Positions 15,619 to 24,062 of a DNA stretch of 64,000 bases are shown in pieces. Within the stretch, counting starts at the first letter, position 1. Every line of letters starts with the position of its first letter. The translations under genes were made by a program, and so were the position numbers. The notes under the pieces are model-generated. The model saw nothing but the letters and a program-made list of their open reading frames with translations, ran no database searches and was not told the DNA's origin. The stretch comes from an uncultured Clostridia bacterium (GTDB lineage: Bacteria > Bacillota > Clostridia > Oscillospirales > Ruminococcaceae): assembly GCA_944387915.1 (NCBI GenBank), contig CALXGT010000003.1, forward strand, positions 1 to 64,000, given 5' to 3'.

Positions 15619-17997
15619 TTAGAAAGAATCATTCCATAAAACCGTTCCGGTAGAAATTTGTATCGCCGTAATGTTATTTTCGTTTACCAAATACAACCTA
15701 TCTCCCGAAATGGTTCCCCATTCATACAACGCACCGCAGGGAATTTTCGCCACCGGCTCAAAGCCGCCGGTATACCGATACAGGTAACAGAAAGTTTCCG
15801 TTACGCCTTCCCCGGTGGTCTTTTGCGCGGTAAAGAAAATCAGATTGGTGGCGGGATCAAATTGCAAGCCGGTGTACGCCCCTACCCCTTCTTCCGCGGG
15901 AATCAAAAGGGAAGAATACAACGTCCCCTCCGCCAAAGAGGTAATCGCGAGGGAAAGGCCGGTTTCATCCGAAACCAGTTCCAGCTCATAACCTTCCACA
16001 AAAGGAATCGCATCCTTTTCCCCTAAAATTACATCGGAGGAGAGAGATTCTGACTCGCCGGTAAAGGAGAGGGTGTGCACCTGCCCGCCCGAGAGATAAT
16101 AAACGGTTCCTTGCCGGAACATCGCAACTCGCACCGTCGATTCCACGGTCGTCGAAATCTCCGCCACATAGCCTAAAGACGGGTCAAATTGAGTGAGAGC
16201 CAAAGTACCGTCTCCAGATTGGGTCAAAAGGAACAAAGACCCCAAATTTTCTCCCGCCGACGCCGTATGGTACAGCATACTCCCGTATACCGCCGTCTCT
16301 CCCGCAAAGAAAAACGCGCCTTTATCGATGGTGTATTTGGAAATTACCGTCCGGGGAACGCCCTTTTCTTCGCTTGCGCCAAAGAGGTATATGCCTCTAT
16401 CGGCGAGATAAAGGCCCTTTCCCCCTCCGGCCACCGCCACAATATCCACATAATAAGGCGACGTCCCCATAGGCATAGCGCCCAACACGCGATATCCTCC
16501 CACGCCGCTTTCACTGAGATCCACGTCATTGGCGCTCAATCGAGAAGATACGCCGCCCGCGCCATAGCTCGGCATAAAGGAATCGGGATTCTCCAAAGTA
16601 TATCCGCTAAGGGGAAGATAATCGGTCACCAAATACAACTGGGACGCATAAACTCTTCCGGCAAGATATTTCCCGCTCTGGAAAAGAGTATTTTGATACA
16701 CGGGCAAAGCATTGGAAAACTGGTAAAAGCTCGCCGCCGTATACACATTGCCGGAAAGGGTTTCTACCTCGGTAACTACCGCTAAAATCCCGTTTTCGTA
16801 AAACACATCCCGCAAGGAGAGGCTTACCGTCTCTTCCGCCGCCGAAAGCTGTACCGTTACCGGATACTCTCCCAAAACGCCGGTACTGCTCTCCGCCAGA
16901 TCGTAAACCCGCAAAGCGGGACCGGTCTCCCCTTCAATTACGGTAAGGCCATAACCTCCCGAGAAGAAGACCGGTTCCTTCTCCTCCGAAAACGGCTCCT
17001 CGGTAAATATCGTAACAGCCTCTTCCCCCACATTCTGCGTCAATGCGTCGAAAATTCCCTGGTAAGGAGACGCCACTGCTACGAAAACACCAACCTGGTG
17101 CGCCATCGACATAAATTTCCCCAAAGGGGAGCTAAGAATCTCGTTTTTCAAAATGCCCGCCGATTCGGAAATGGTATTCGAAGGATTCGAAACGGTTTCG
17201 GAAGATTCTTCGCCGTCTTGCGGCTTAGAAGAAACCGACTCGGATTCTTCTTTCCCGGCGTCGCCGCTTTCCGACCCGCTATTTTCTTCAATGTCCGGCT
17301 CCTCATTCGAATCGGAAGACGTCGTTCCCGACGGTTCCCAATCGTTTTCCTCTCTCGAAGGCTCAGATACCGGTTTGCTATTCTCCTCGGATGCTGTCTC
17401 AGATCCGCTTTCTTCGGAAGTATTTTCCTCGGAAGCATTTTCTTCGGAGGGAGGCTCGCCTAACGCCGGCCCGGGAAAAGAGGATGCAAAGGAGTTTCCG
17501 TCAGGATCATGAATAATGGGGTTCTCCGGAGGATGTTTCTTTCCGGTATTTTCCTCTCCGCTTTCGGAAGAAGAACTGCTTTCCGGCGCCTTTGCGCTGC
17601 TTTCCGTATGGGAAGATTCTTCCGAGGAAACGCTGCTGTCTTCTGAACTCGAGAAAGCGGAGGAAGCAGAAGAAGACGCATTCCATTCACTTTCCTCCCG
17701 ACTTTCCTCGCTGTTGTCAACGCGAATGTACTCGGAGGAAGAAATGGGCTGAATGGAGCGCCCGGAAAGGTATTCCTTTACCGCCGCGTTCCCGGTAATG
17801 ACCAAGGCGATACATGTCACCGCCGCCAGCGCATAGGGCGACAATCTCCGGTAAAGGGAACGGGGCTTTTTGTCCGGCAGGCGCTTCATCATCATTTCCG
17901 GCGAGACAGAAAGAGGAACCGGCGTAGACTCCGCTTTCTTTAAGATCTGTTCTACAATTTCTTCTTTCCATAAGTTATCGCGATTTTCTTTGCCCAT
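15619..17997 (-). CDS. Membrane-anchored beta-propeller protein, probable anti-sigma factor
   Basis: 792 residues. About 55 cytosolic residues (WKEEIVEQILKKAE ...) precede one membrane helix (YALAAVTCIALVITGNAAV, about 56-74). A Ser/Glu-rich linker of roughly 200 residues with repeats such as NASEE/NTSEE follows, then a C-terminal domain of about 500 residues resembling the secreted beta-propeller family PF09826 (GKYLAGRVYASQLYLVTDYLPL-like segment). The gene directly follows an ECF sigma gene, which suggests that the N-terminus sequesters the sigma factor and the propeller senses something outside. The N-terminus lacks the HxxxCxxC zinc anti-sigma motif. GGGAGGGG precedes the ATG. Confidence 0.75.
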   Translation of the reverse strand: MGKENRDNLWKEEIVEQILKKAESTPVPLSVSPEMMMKRLPDKKPRSLYRRLSPYALAAVTCIALVITGNAAVKEYLSGRSIQPISSSEYIRVDNSEESREESEWNASSSASSAFSSSEDSSVSSEESSHTESSAKAPESSSSSESGEENTGKKHPPENPIIHDPDGNSFASSFPGPALGEPPSEENASEENTSEESGSETASEENSKPVSEPSREENDWEPSGTTSSDSNEEPDIEENSGSESGDAGKEESESVSSKPQDGEESSETVSNPSNTISESAGILKNEILSSPLGKFMSMAHQVGVFVAVASPYQGIFDALTQNVGEEAVTIFTEEPFSEEKEPVFFSGGYGLTVIEGETGPALRVYDLAESSTGVLGEYPVTVQLSAAEETVSLSLRDVFYENGILAVVTEVETLSGNVYTAASFYQFSNALPVYQNTLFQSGKYLAGRVYASQLYLVTDYLPLSGYTLENPDSFMPSYGAGGVSSRLSANDVDLSESGVGGYRVLGAMPMGTSPYYVDIVAVAGGGKGLYLADRGIYLFGASEEKGVPRTVISKYTIDKGAFFFAGETAVYGSMLYHTASAGENLGSLFLLTQSGDGTLALTQFDPSLGYVAEISTTVESTVRVAMFRQGTVYYLSGGQVHTLSFTGESESLSSDVILGEKDAIPFVEGYELELVSDETGLSLAITSLAEGTLYSSLLIPAEEGVGAYTGLQFDPATNLIFFTAQKTTGEGVTETFCYLYRYTGGFEPVAKIPCGALYEWGTISGDRLYLVNENNITAIQISTGTVLWNDSF

Positions 17998-18031
17998 CGG
18001 ATTCCCCTCCCTTCTCTGTAAACTATTAAAA

Positions 18032-18553
18032 CTATGTTTCTTTTAGATATTCTTTCATCTTTCCCAAAGCCCTGCTTTGCTTGGAACGAACGGTATTTCG
18101 ATTCTTATGAAGCATCTTTGCGATTTCGTCGCTGTTGTAGCCGCCGAACACGTTTAACGAAATAATCATCCGTTCCTCGTCGCTCAGCGCTTCGAACGCC
18201 TTTTTGAGATCCATACGCTCCGATGTATCCGATTCAAAGGAAAGCGCGGAGAGGTCGGTCTCCGAAAGAAGCGTCTCCCGGCTCCGACCAGCGTAGCTTT
18301 TTAGTTTCCGTTTACATTTTGCCGACAAAATCTTAAACATCCAGCCTCGAAAAGCATCCGCGTTTTTCAGCTTTCCAAGGCCGACATACGCATCCATCAC
18401 CGCGTCGCTCACCGCGTCCTCGGCATCTTGCTGATCTTTTAGTACATAATAGGCGAATTTATACAGATCGTTATATATTTTTCCGTACAGAGCAGAAAAA
18501 GCTTCCTTGCTTCCTTTCTGCGCCGCCTTTACTAAATCGGCGGATTCCGACAT
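18032..18553 (-). CDS. ECF (extracytoplasmic function) RNA polymerase sigma factor
   Basis: 173 residues. Region 2 (ALYGKIYNDLYKFAYYVLKDQQDAEDAVSDAVMDAY) recognises the -10 element; region 4 (LSDEERMIISLNVFGGYNSDEIAKMLHKNRNTVRSKQSRAL) holds the helix-turn-helix for the -35. ATG 18553 is preceded by AGAGGTGAGGAG; the longer frame to 18625 runs through the promoter repeat and is rejected. The beta-propeller gene follows after 34 bases, so it is the likely partner anti-sigma factor. A 9-bp inverted repeat flanks the putative promoter. Confidence 0.92.
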   Translation of the reverse strand: MSESADLVKAAQKGSKEAFSALYGKIYNDLYKFAYYVLKDQQDAEDAVSDAVMDAYVGLGKLKNADAFRGWMFKILSAKCKRKLKSYAGRSRETLLSETDLSALSFESDTSERMDLKKAFEALSDEERMIISLNVFGGYNSDEIAKMLHKNRNTVRSKQSRALGKMKEYLKET

Positions 18554-18585
18554 CTCCTCACCTCTTTTCCAAAAGGAAGGAATGC

Positions 18586-18628
18586 GAATTGCCGTTTCTA
18601 TAATAATAGTGTCTTTTTTCGGCAATTC
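18586..18628 (-). promoter_or_regulatory. Promoter and flanking inverted repeat of the sigma operon
   Basis: GAATTGCCG (18586-18594) and CGGCAATTC (18620-18628) are perfect 9-bp arms 25 bases apart. On the minus strand the first arm contains TTGCCG (18625-18620), 17 bases before TATAGA (18602-18597). The repeat is well placed to bind a dimeric regulator or to mark autoregulation. Confidence 0.55.
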
Positions 18629-18643
18629 TGTTGCATTTTTCCT

Positions 18644-20371
18644 TTATTTTAGCTTTTCCGGTAATTTTTTCCGTTTTCCGTTTCCCCAAATGTCCCTGCT
18701 TCCGTAATCAAAAAGATAGAGGCACATTCCCTCTTCCCCGGTGTCCGGGTCGAACGAAAAGCCTTGGATATCGCTTCGGCGCTCCCGTTCCTTTCCGCTT
18801 AGCGGGGCGAAAGGAGGATACACTTCTCCGATCCTTGTTCCTCGATAAAAATCGAGGATCTCTTTTCTCCGCTCCCTTAACGGGTTCTCCCCGAAAAAGG
18901 CGGGAGCTTTTTTCCCGTTTTCATGGATACAGTAATCAAACCGTTCCCGCTCCAACACCTGTGGCGGGTCGAGGGCAGGATTTTTCATAAGAATAAACTC
19001 GTAAAGAAGCCGGTACTGGCTCTCCACCGTTTTAGGACGATGCAATACGCCCATCCCCTTCAAGTAGGAAGCAAAATCCCGATAAAACCGATAGGGGGAT
19101 TCATATTGAGAAACAGCATAAGTTAATGTGCGCCGAAACCGACCGCTGTTATAATACAAATCCAAAACACATTCCACTTCCTTAAGCTCCAGCATATCCC
19201 AAAAGGAAAGATCCGGCGTACTTAAAACCGGGTAGGGAGGCGTTTCATCATATACAAATTGGAATTTTTCTCTATTATTATACAATCCAGATCCCTTCAG
19301 CAGCTTCAAAAAGCCCAGCTGGAGCTGGTTTGGCTCCAAGGCATAGACCTCGTTGAAGGATTGCGCAAACCGCTCCTTCGTTTCATAGGGCAGTCCGGCG
19401 ATCAAATCCAGGTGGATATGGATGTTCTCCTTTTTCTTGAGCCTCTGGCAGACCGCCGCAATCCTTTGCAGATCGGTGCGCCGGCGCACCGCCTCGAGAG
19501 TAGGAGCAAAGGTAGACTGTACCCCGATCTCGAACTGAAACAGCCCTTCCCGCACCGTCTCCAAAAAGGAGAGGGTCTCCTCGTCCAAAAGCTCCGCCGC
19601 CAGCTCGAAATGAAAATTGGTAACGCCGTTGTCATGCTCCGCCAAAAACTGCCAGATGGTCAGCGCGATATTCCGGTCGCTGTTAAAGGTGCGGTCCAAA
19701 AGCTTGACCTGGGGGACTTTTTTCTCCAAAAAAAAGGAAAGCTCCCTTTTGACCATCTCCATCGGCCGGCGCCGCACCCGCTCTCCCCGGCCGGAAAGGC
19801 AATACTGGCAAAAAAAAGGACACCCTCTTTGGGTCTCATAGTAAAGGATCCGGTTTTCAAACTGGGAGAGATCCTGGTAAATAAAAGGGATCTCCTCTAT
19901 GTTCGGAAGACAAACCCCGGTATTTTGAAGAAGCGCCTCCCCTTCCCGCCATGTCAGAGACGGGACATCCTTCAAAGGGCTCCCCTGGATCAGGGCGAGA
20001 CAGAGCAGCGAGAAGCTCTCCTCCCCTTCTCCCGAAAGCACCAGATCGCACATCGTCTCGCAAAGGGTCTCCTTTGGCGTATCGCTCACCTCGGGACCGC
20101 CCAGAAGGATGCGACATGCGGGAGCGAGCTTTTTGATCCGGCTACAAAGGCGCTGTACCAAAGGGTAGTTCCATATATAACAGGAAAACGCCAAAAGATC
20201 CGGCTGGCGCAGAAAAATCTCCTCGAGGATCTCCTCTTCGTCCTGATTGACGGTAAATTCTACCGTTTCGCTTTGGATCCCGTAACGCTCCTTCGCGTAC
20301 GCGCTCAAAAGATAGACCGCGGGAGACGGATGGATATATTTCGCACTGATTCCCACCAAAAGGATCTTCAT
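18644..20371 (-). CDS. B12-binding-domain radical SAM protein (DUF4080 type)
   Basis: 575 residues. The N-terminus (MKILLVGISAKYIHPSPAVY) starts a cobalamin-binding-like Rossmann domain, and the radical SAM cluster motif C-x3-C-x2-C (GCPFFCQYC) lies near residue 180, followed by an elongator-like SAM barrel. The C-terminal half resembles DUF4080. Members probably modify a substrate with methyl or other radical chemistry; the substrate is unknown. ATG 20371 has GGAGG upstream; the TTG at 20386 overlaps it. The gene ends 16 bases upstream of the sigma-operon repeat and may be independent of it. Confidence 0.85.
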   Translation of the reverse strand: MKILLVGISAKYIHPSPAVYLLSAYAKERYGIQSETVEFTVNQDEEEILEEIFLRQPDLLAFSCYIWNYPLVQRLCSRIKKLAPACRILLGGPEVSDTPKETLCETMCDLVLSGEGEESFSLLCLALIQGSPLKDVPSLTWREGEALLQNTGVCLPNIEEIPFIYQDLSQFENRILYYETQRGCPFFCQYCLSGRGERVRRRPMEMVKRELSFFLEKKVPQVKLLDRTFNSDRNIALTIWQFLAEHDNGVTNFHFELAAELLDEETLSFLETVREGLFQFEIGVQSTFAPTLEAVRRRTDLQRIAAVCQRLKKKENIHIHLDLIAGLPYETKERFAQSFNEVYALEPNQLQLGFLKLLKGSGLYNNREKFQFVYDETPPYPVLSTPDLSFWDMLELKEVECVLDLYYNSGRFRRTLTYAVSQYESPYRFYRDFASYLKGMGVLHRPKTVESQYRLLYEFILMKNPALDPPQVLERERFDYCIHENGKKAPAFFGENPLRERRKEILDFYRGTRIGEVYPPFAPLSGKERERRSDIQGFSFDPDTGEEGMCLYLFDYGSRDIWGNGKRKKLPEKLK

Positions 20372-20537
20372 AACGGCCTCCGGCAATAAAATTTCTTCTT
20401 ATTGTAACATAAATTGCCGTTTTTATCAAGGGAAAAAGGGTGATAACGACGGTAAAGGGAGGCAAAGCCTTACGGTATGGGCACAAAAAAACCCGCCAAT
20501 ATTTTTTTCAAAAAATTGTTGCTTTTATGGATGGAAG

Positions 20538-20565
20538 TTGTTTTCTCACTTTGTTATCATATAAA
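20538..20565 (+). promoter_or_regulatory. Promoter of the esterase pair
   Basis: TTGTTT (20538-20543), 16 bases, TATAAA (20560-20565), about 60 bases before the first esterase. The 250 bases between the radical SAM and esterase genes hold no other gene. Confidence 0.65.
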
Positions 20566-20623
20566 TGAGTGTCAGAAATGGATAACATCCCCATTGGAAA
20601 CGGGAACAGAAGGAGTGAGCGTT

Positions 20624-21406
20624 TTGGCATTAGTCACCATAAACTTTTTTTCCACAGTGCTCGGTATGAATACGGCCATGCATGTGATTTTGCCGGATAA
20701 ATATCCCAAAGCCGGCGGGAAAGCGAGGAAAGAACCCTTCCCCGTTTTGTATCTCTTTCACGGGGGCGGAGACAACCACACCAAATGGCTTCGCTATACC
20801 GCGATCGAACGGTACGCCGAGAAAAAGCAGATCGCCGTGGTGATGCCCACCACCATGCAAGGCTGGTACACCGACATGAAATACGGTTACGACTTTTTTA
20901 CCTTCCTTTCCGAGGAACTCCCCGAAATTATAAAGCGGGATTTCCCGAAAATCTCCACCGATTCCAAAGATACCTTTGTCGCCGGCCTCTCTATGGGCGG
21001 CATGGGCGCGTTAAAATGGGCGTTTGTCAAGCCGGAGCGGGTCGCGGCGGTGGCGTCGTTATCCAGCTCCATTGACATGACCGTCTCCATGGAACGGGCA
21101 ATGAAAAGAGACGGTAAGCTCCCCGACAATATGCGCAATATCTGGGGTTCCCCTGAGGAAATCAAAGGGACGGTGGACGATGTCCCTTATTTGATCGACC
21201 AAGCCATCGCCTCGGGCAAGCCTCTTCCCAAGGTCTTTATCGCGGTGGGTACCGAGGACTTTACCTACCAGTGCAACGTGGACTTTAAAAACAAGTATCA
21301 GGATCAGCTGGATCTCACCTACCTTGAGGAGCCGGGGACCCATAGCTGGGAATTTTGGGACAGAAACATTGAGAGAGTCTTAGACTGGCTTCCCCTGGAC
21401 GATTAG
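20624..21406 (+). CDS. EstA/esterase-D-family serine esterase, copy 1
   Basis: 260 residues. An alpha/beta hydrolase of the tributyrin esterase / S-formylglutathione hydrolase group. Oxyanion-side motif HGGGDNHTKW, nucleophile elbow GLSMGGMGAL, and a C-terminal GTHSWEFW with the catalytic His. No signal peptide is visible from the chosen TTG start (AGGAG lies 8 bases upstream); the longer in-frame start at 20477 has no ribosome site. It is followed after 14 bases by a related esterase, so the two form an operon. Likely acts on acetyl or short-chain esters; the true substrate is unknown. Confidence 0.87.
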   Translation: MALVTINFFSTVLGMNTAMHVILPDKYPKAGGKARKEPFPVLYLFHGGGDNHTKWLRYTAIERYAEKKQIAVVMPTTMQGWYTDMKYGYDFFTFLSEELPEIIKRDFPKISTDSKDTFVAGLSMGGMGALKWAFVKPERVAAVASLSSSIDMTVSMERAMKRDGKLPDNMRNIWGSPEEIKGTVDDVPYLIDQAIASGKPLPKVFIAVGTEDFTYQCNVDFKNKYQDQLDLTYLEEPGTHSWEFWDRNIERVLDWLPLDD

Positions 21407-21420
21407 AAAGGAGAGAGAAT

Positions 21421-22299
21421 ATGTCTTTTTTACAGCTTGATTTTTACTCCCGCACTCTTGGGATGGACAGCCAGCTCAATATCGTCCTTCCCGAAGAAAA
21501 ACAGGGGGTTGGTTTTATCCCGGTTCCGCGAAAGGGACAACATCCGGTGTTGTATCTGCTTCATGGCACGTCGGGAGACCATACCGACTGGGAACGCTGG
21601 ACGTCGGTAGAACGCTACGCCGCCAAAAAAGGGATCGCTTTGGTTATGGTAGCGGGACAGCTTTCCTCTTACACCAACATGGTCTACGGACAGAAATTTT
21701 TCGACTACATCGCCTACGAGGTACCCGAGGTCGTCAAAGACTTCTTCCCCATTTCCGACAAGCGGGAGGACACCTTTATCGCCGGTCTTTCCATGGGAAG
21801 CTACGGAGCATTAAAGATCGCTTTGGCCCTTCCCGAAAACTACGCCGCCGCCGGCGCCCTTTCCAGCGGCAACCACGCCTACAACCCGGAGCGGTTTAAT
21901 GAAGGAAAAGGCGGCATTGCCCATATGATGGGGAAAAACGTCTCCGAGGTCACCAAAGCCGACCAGGACAAGGGGATCTTTTCCACCGCGGTGCTGGAGA
22001 GAAGGTTAAAACTTTGCTGGGGATGGGAAAAGGGCGATTCCATCCTGAACACGGAGGAAGACTGGTTTTTCCTTGCCAAACGAAACCTTGAGGAAGGGCG
22101 GCCTTTGCCCAAGATCTTCCATGCCTGCGGCACCGAGGATCACAACTGGAACGAAGCGGTGCGGGCGAGAGATTTCTTCCAATCCCTCCCGGGCAATCCC
22201 TACCAGTACGAGTTTCACCAGGGTCCCGGCCAGCATAACTGGGAATTTTGGGACAAATGGATCGAAAAGTTCATCCAATGGCTTCCGGTGTCCCTGTAA
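21421..22299 (+). CDS. EstA/esterase-D-family serine esterase, copy 2
   Basis: 292 residues, a paralogue of the preceding gene. Motifs: HGTSGDHTDW, GLSMGSYGAL (nucleophile Ser), GTEDHNWN and PGQHNWEFWD (catalytic His). It carries about 30 extra residues, mainly in the lid region between nucleophile and acid, which may change substrate choice. AAAGGAGAG precedes ATG 21421. The tandem arrangement suggests the two act on related substrates, for example in deacylation of plant or host polymers (inference). Confidence 0.88.
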   Translation: MSFLQLDFYSRTLGMDSQLNIVLPEEKQGVGFIPVPRKGQHPVLYLLHGTSGDHTDWERWTSVERYAAKKGIALVMVAGQLSSYTNMVYGQKFFDYIAYEVPEVVKDFFPISDKREDTFIAGLSMGSYGALKIALALPENYAAAGALSSGNHAYNPERFNEGKGGIAHMMGKNVSEVTKADQDKGIFSTAVLERRLKLCWGWEKGDSILNTEEDWFFLAKRNLEEGRPLPKIFHACGTEDHNWNEAVRARDFFQSLPGNPYQYEFHQGPGQHNWEFWDKWIEKFIQWLPVSL

Positions 22300-22315
22300 A
22301 AAATAAACAATGAGT

Positions 22316-22354
22316 AGAAACGGGTCGGTTTATTCCGGTTCGTTTCTTTTTTTC
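22316..22354 (+). terminator. Terminator of the esterase operon
   Basis: AGAAACGGGTCGG and CCGGTTCGTTTCT pair (with G-U) around TTTATT, followed by a T-run. Confidence 0.82.
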
Positions 22355-22374
22355 TCCCCTTTTTTGCCGGTTTA

Positions 22375-22383
22375 TGGTATAAT
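22375..22383 (+). promoter_or_regulatory. Extended -10 promoter of the ybaK-like gene
   Basis: TGGTATAAT, an extended -10 element 33 bases before the start codon. No matching -35 hexamer. Confidence 0.6.
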
Positions 22384-22415
22384 AGGGAAAATGACTGCGA
22401 TATGAGGAGGATATT

Positions 22416-22889
22416 ATGCCGGAAAAGACCAATGTGATGCGGCTGCTGGATCAAAAAAAGGTAGGATACACTCCCCACTTTTACGATCCGGGAGATGGGA
22501 TCAGCGGCGAAGAAGTCGCCATAAGCTTAGGGGAGGATCCCAAAAGGGTATTTAAAACCTTAGTCACCGAAGGGAAATCGGGAAAATATTATGTTTTTAT
22601 GATTCCGGTTTTAGAGGAACTGGATCTCAAAAAAGCCGCCAAAGCAGTGAAGGAAAAAGCCATTTCCATGCTCAAATCCAAGGAGCTTCTCCCCCTTACC
22701 GGATATATCCATGGGGGCTGTTCCCCCATCGGGATGAAAAAGCTCTTTCCCACGGTGATCCACCAAACGGCAGCCGGCTTTCCCACCATCTTTTTTTCCG
22801 GGGGAAAAATCGGATGTCAGGTGGAATTGCCGCTCGACTCTTTAAAGAAAGTCATTCCTCTTTCCGAAAACGACCTTACCGTCTCGTAG
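22416..22889 (+). CDS. ybaK: Cys-tRNA(Pro)/Cys-tRNA(Cys) deacylase, YbaK/EbsC family
   Basis: 157 residues, the family's usual length. It removes cysteine from mischarged tRNA(Pro). Landmarks: MRLLDQKKVGYTPHFYD near the N-terminus, FKTLVTEGKSGKYYVFMIPV in the core, LTGYIHGGCSPIGMKK with the conserved GxxxP loop, and the FSGGKIGCQVELPL segment at the end. GAGGAGG-type site upstream. Confidence 0.93.
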   Translation: MPEKTNVMRLLDQKKVGYTPHFYDPGDGISGEEVAISLGEDPKRVFKTLVTEGKSGKYYVFMIPVLEELDLKKAAKAVKEKAISMLKSKELLPLTGYIHGGCSPIGMKKLFPTVIHQTAAGFPTIFFSGGKIGCQVELPLDSLKKVIPLSENDLTVS

Positions 22890-22924
22890 AAACGAGAGAA
22901 TTTTTGGAAAATGTTTCCTTGCTA

Positions 22925-22953
22925 TTGCCCGAAAACCGCTTTTGTAGTATACT
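22925..22953 (+). promoter_or_regulatory. Promoter of the phosphoesterase-zapA cluster
   Basis: TTGCCC (22925-22930), 17 bases, TATACT (22948-22953). It would serve the dense rightward gene run from 22991. Confidence 0.65.
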
Positions 22954-22990
22954 GAAATCAGTTATACTTTAAGGAAAGGATTTCTGTCGG

Positions 22991-23674
22991 ATGCTTTATT
23001 TTACCGGGGATACCCACGGGGATTACCACCGTTTCAAGGACCCCAAAATCAAGAAATTGTCAAAAAAAGACACCCTCATTATCTGCGGAGATTTCGGCTT
23101 TCTCTGGGATGGCACCGACGAAGAGAAAAAGCTCCTCAAAAAAATCGGGAAAAGGCCCTTTGACACCCTTTTTGTGGAGGGCTGCCACGACGCTTATCCC
23201 CTTTTGGAAGCGTATCCCATCGTTTCCTACCGGGGTGGAAACGCCCGGAAGATCAGCGGCAATCTTTACCAGCTTTTGCGGGGAGAAATCTACGAAATCG
23301 AAGGAAAAACGGTGTTTGCTTTCGGGGGAGGAGACAGCGGCGAGGAAGCGATTTTAAACTCCGCTTCCCGCTGGTACCAGGAAGAAACCCCTACCGTAAA
23401 GGAAACCCAAGCGGGACTGGAAAACTTAAAAAAGCATGGAAATAAAGTGGACTACATCGTGACCCACGACGCGCCGGAGTCCCTTCGAAGGCTTTTTATC
23501 GAGGATCAGCAAAAAACATCCTTCATTCACCGATATTTTGAGACACTCCTCACCACCGTTTCCTTTACCCAGTGGTATTTCGGCGCTTACCATGTGGATC
23601 GAATCATACCGCCCCGTTACACTGCTTTGTTTTCCCAGGTAGCGGCGGCCAAATCAGCTTCTACGGAGGAATGA
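22991..23674 (+). CDS. Calcineurin-like metallophosphoesterase
   Basis: 227 residues. Metal motifs are TGDTHGD (residues 5-11), CGDFGFLWD, EGCHD (in place of GNHD) and a THDAP segment. The closing GHxH is replaced by GAYH (in QWYFGAYHVDR), so one usual metal-site His is missing. Fold and length fit the large family of bacterial phosphoesterases, whose substrates vary. It is the first gene of a tight run with zapA (4 bases after). Confidence 0.82.
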   Translation: MLYFTGDTHGDYHRFKDPKIKKLSKKDTLIICGDFGFLWDGTDEEKKLLKKIGKRPFDTLFVEGCHDAYPLLEAYPIVSYRGGNARKISGNLYQLLRGEIYEIEGKTVFAFGGGDSGEEAILNSASRWYQEETPTVKETQAGLENLKKHGNKVDYIVTHDAPESLRRLFIEDQQKTSFIHRYFETLLTTVSFTQWYFGAYHVDRIIPPRYTALFSQVAAAKSASTEE

Positions 23675-23678
23675 CAAA

Positions 23679-24062
23679 ATGAAAGTGCGCGTAATTATCT
23701 GCGGAAAAAGCTACACCTTAAATACCGACGAAAGCCCCTCGTATTTGACCACCTTAGCGGAAGCGCTCACCGAGCGGATCAACGCCTTTATGGACGAAAA
23801 CGACAGCGCTTCCCTCACCAGCGCGGCGGTGATGGTGGGACTTTCCCTCCTCGACGAAAGCAATAAATCTACCTGTGATGTGGACAACTTCCGCGCCCAG
23901 ATCAAGGGATACGTCGAGGAAGCCGCCAACGCCCGCATCGAAGCGGACCAGTTAAAGCGGGAGATCGCTCTGCTTAAGCAGGAAAACGAGGATCTCAAAA
24001 ACGATTTAGCCCTTTTAAAATTGCGGGACGACGTTCCGGATGCGGAAAATACCGATGAATAG
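23679..24062 (+). CDS. zapA: Cell division protein ZapA
   Basis: 127 residues. N-terminal strand VRVIICGKSYTLNTDE (residues 2-17) then a C-terminal coiled coil (VEEAANARIEADQLKREIALLKQENEDLKNDL) is the ZapA layout. ZapA tetramers bundle FtsZ filaments and stabilise the Z-ring. It has an acidic tail. The last 8 bases overlap the start of the U32 peptidase gene, so translation is probably coupled; this neighbour pairing is common in Firmicutes. Confidence 0.9.
   Translation: MKVRVIICGKSYTLNTDESPSYLTTLAEALTERINAFMDENDSASLTSAAVMVGLSLLDESNKSTCDVDNFRAQIKGYVEEAANARIEADQLKREIALLKQENEDLKNDLALLKLRDDVPDAENTDE

Noticed and set aside
19259-20389. Rightward 376-codon frame opposite the radical SAM gene
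   Set aside because: Long but antisense to a protein with a C-x3-C-x2-C motif; no ribosome site or family match.
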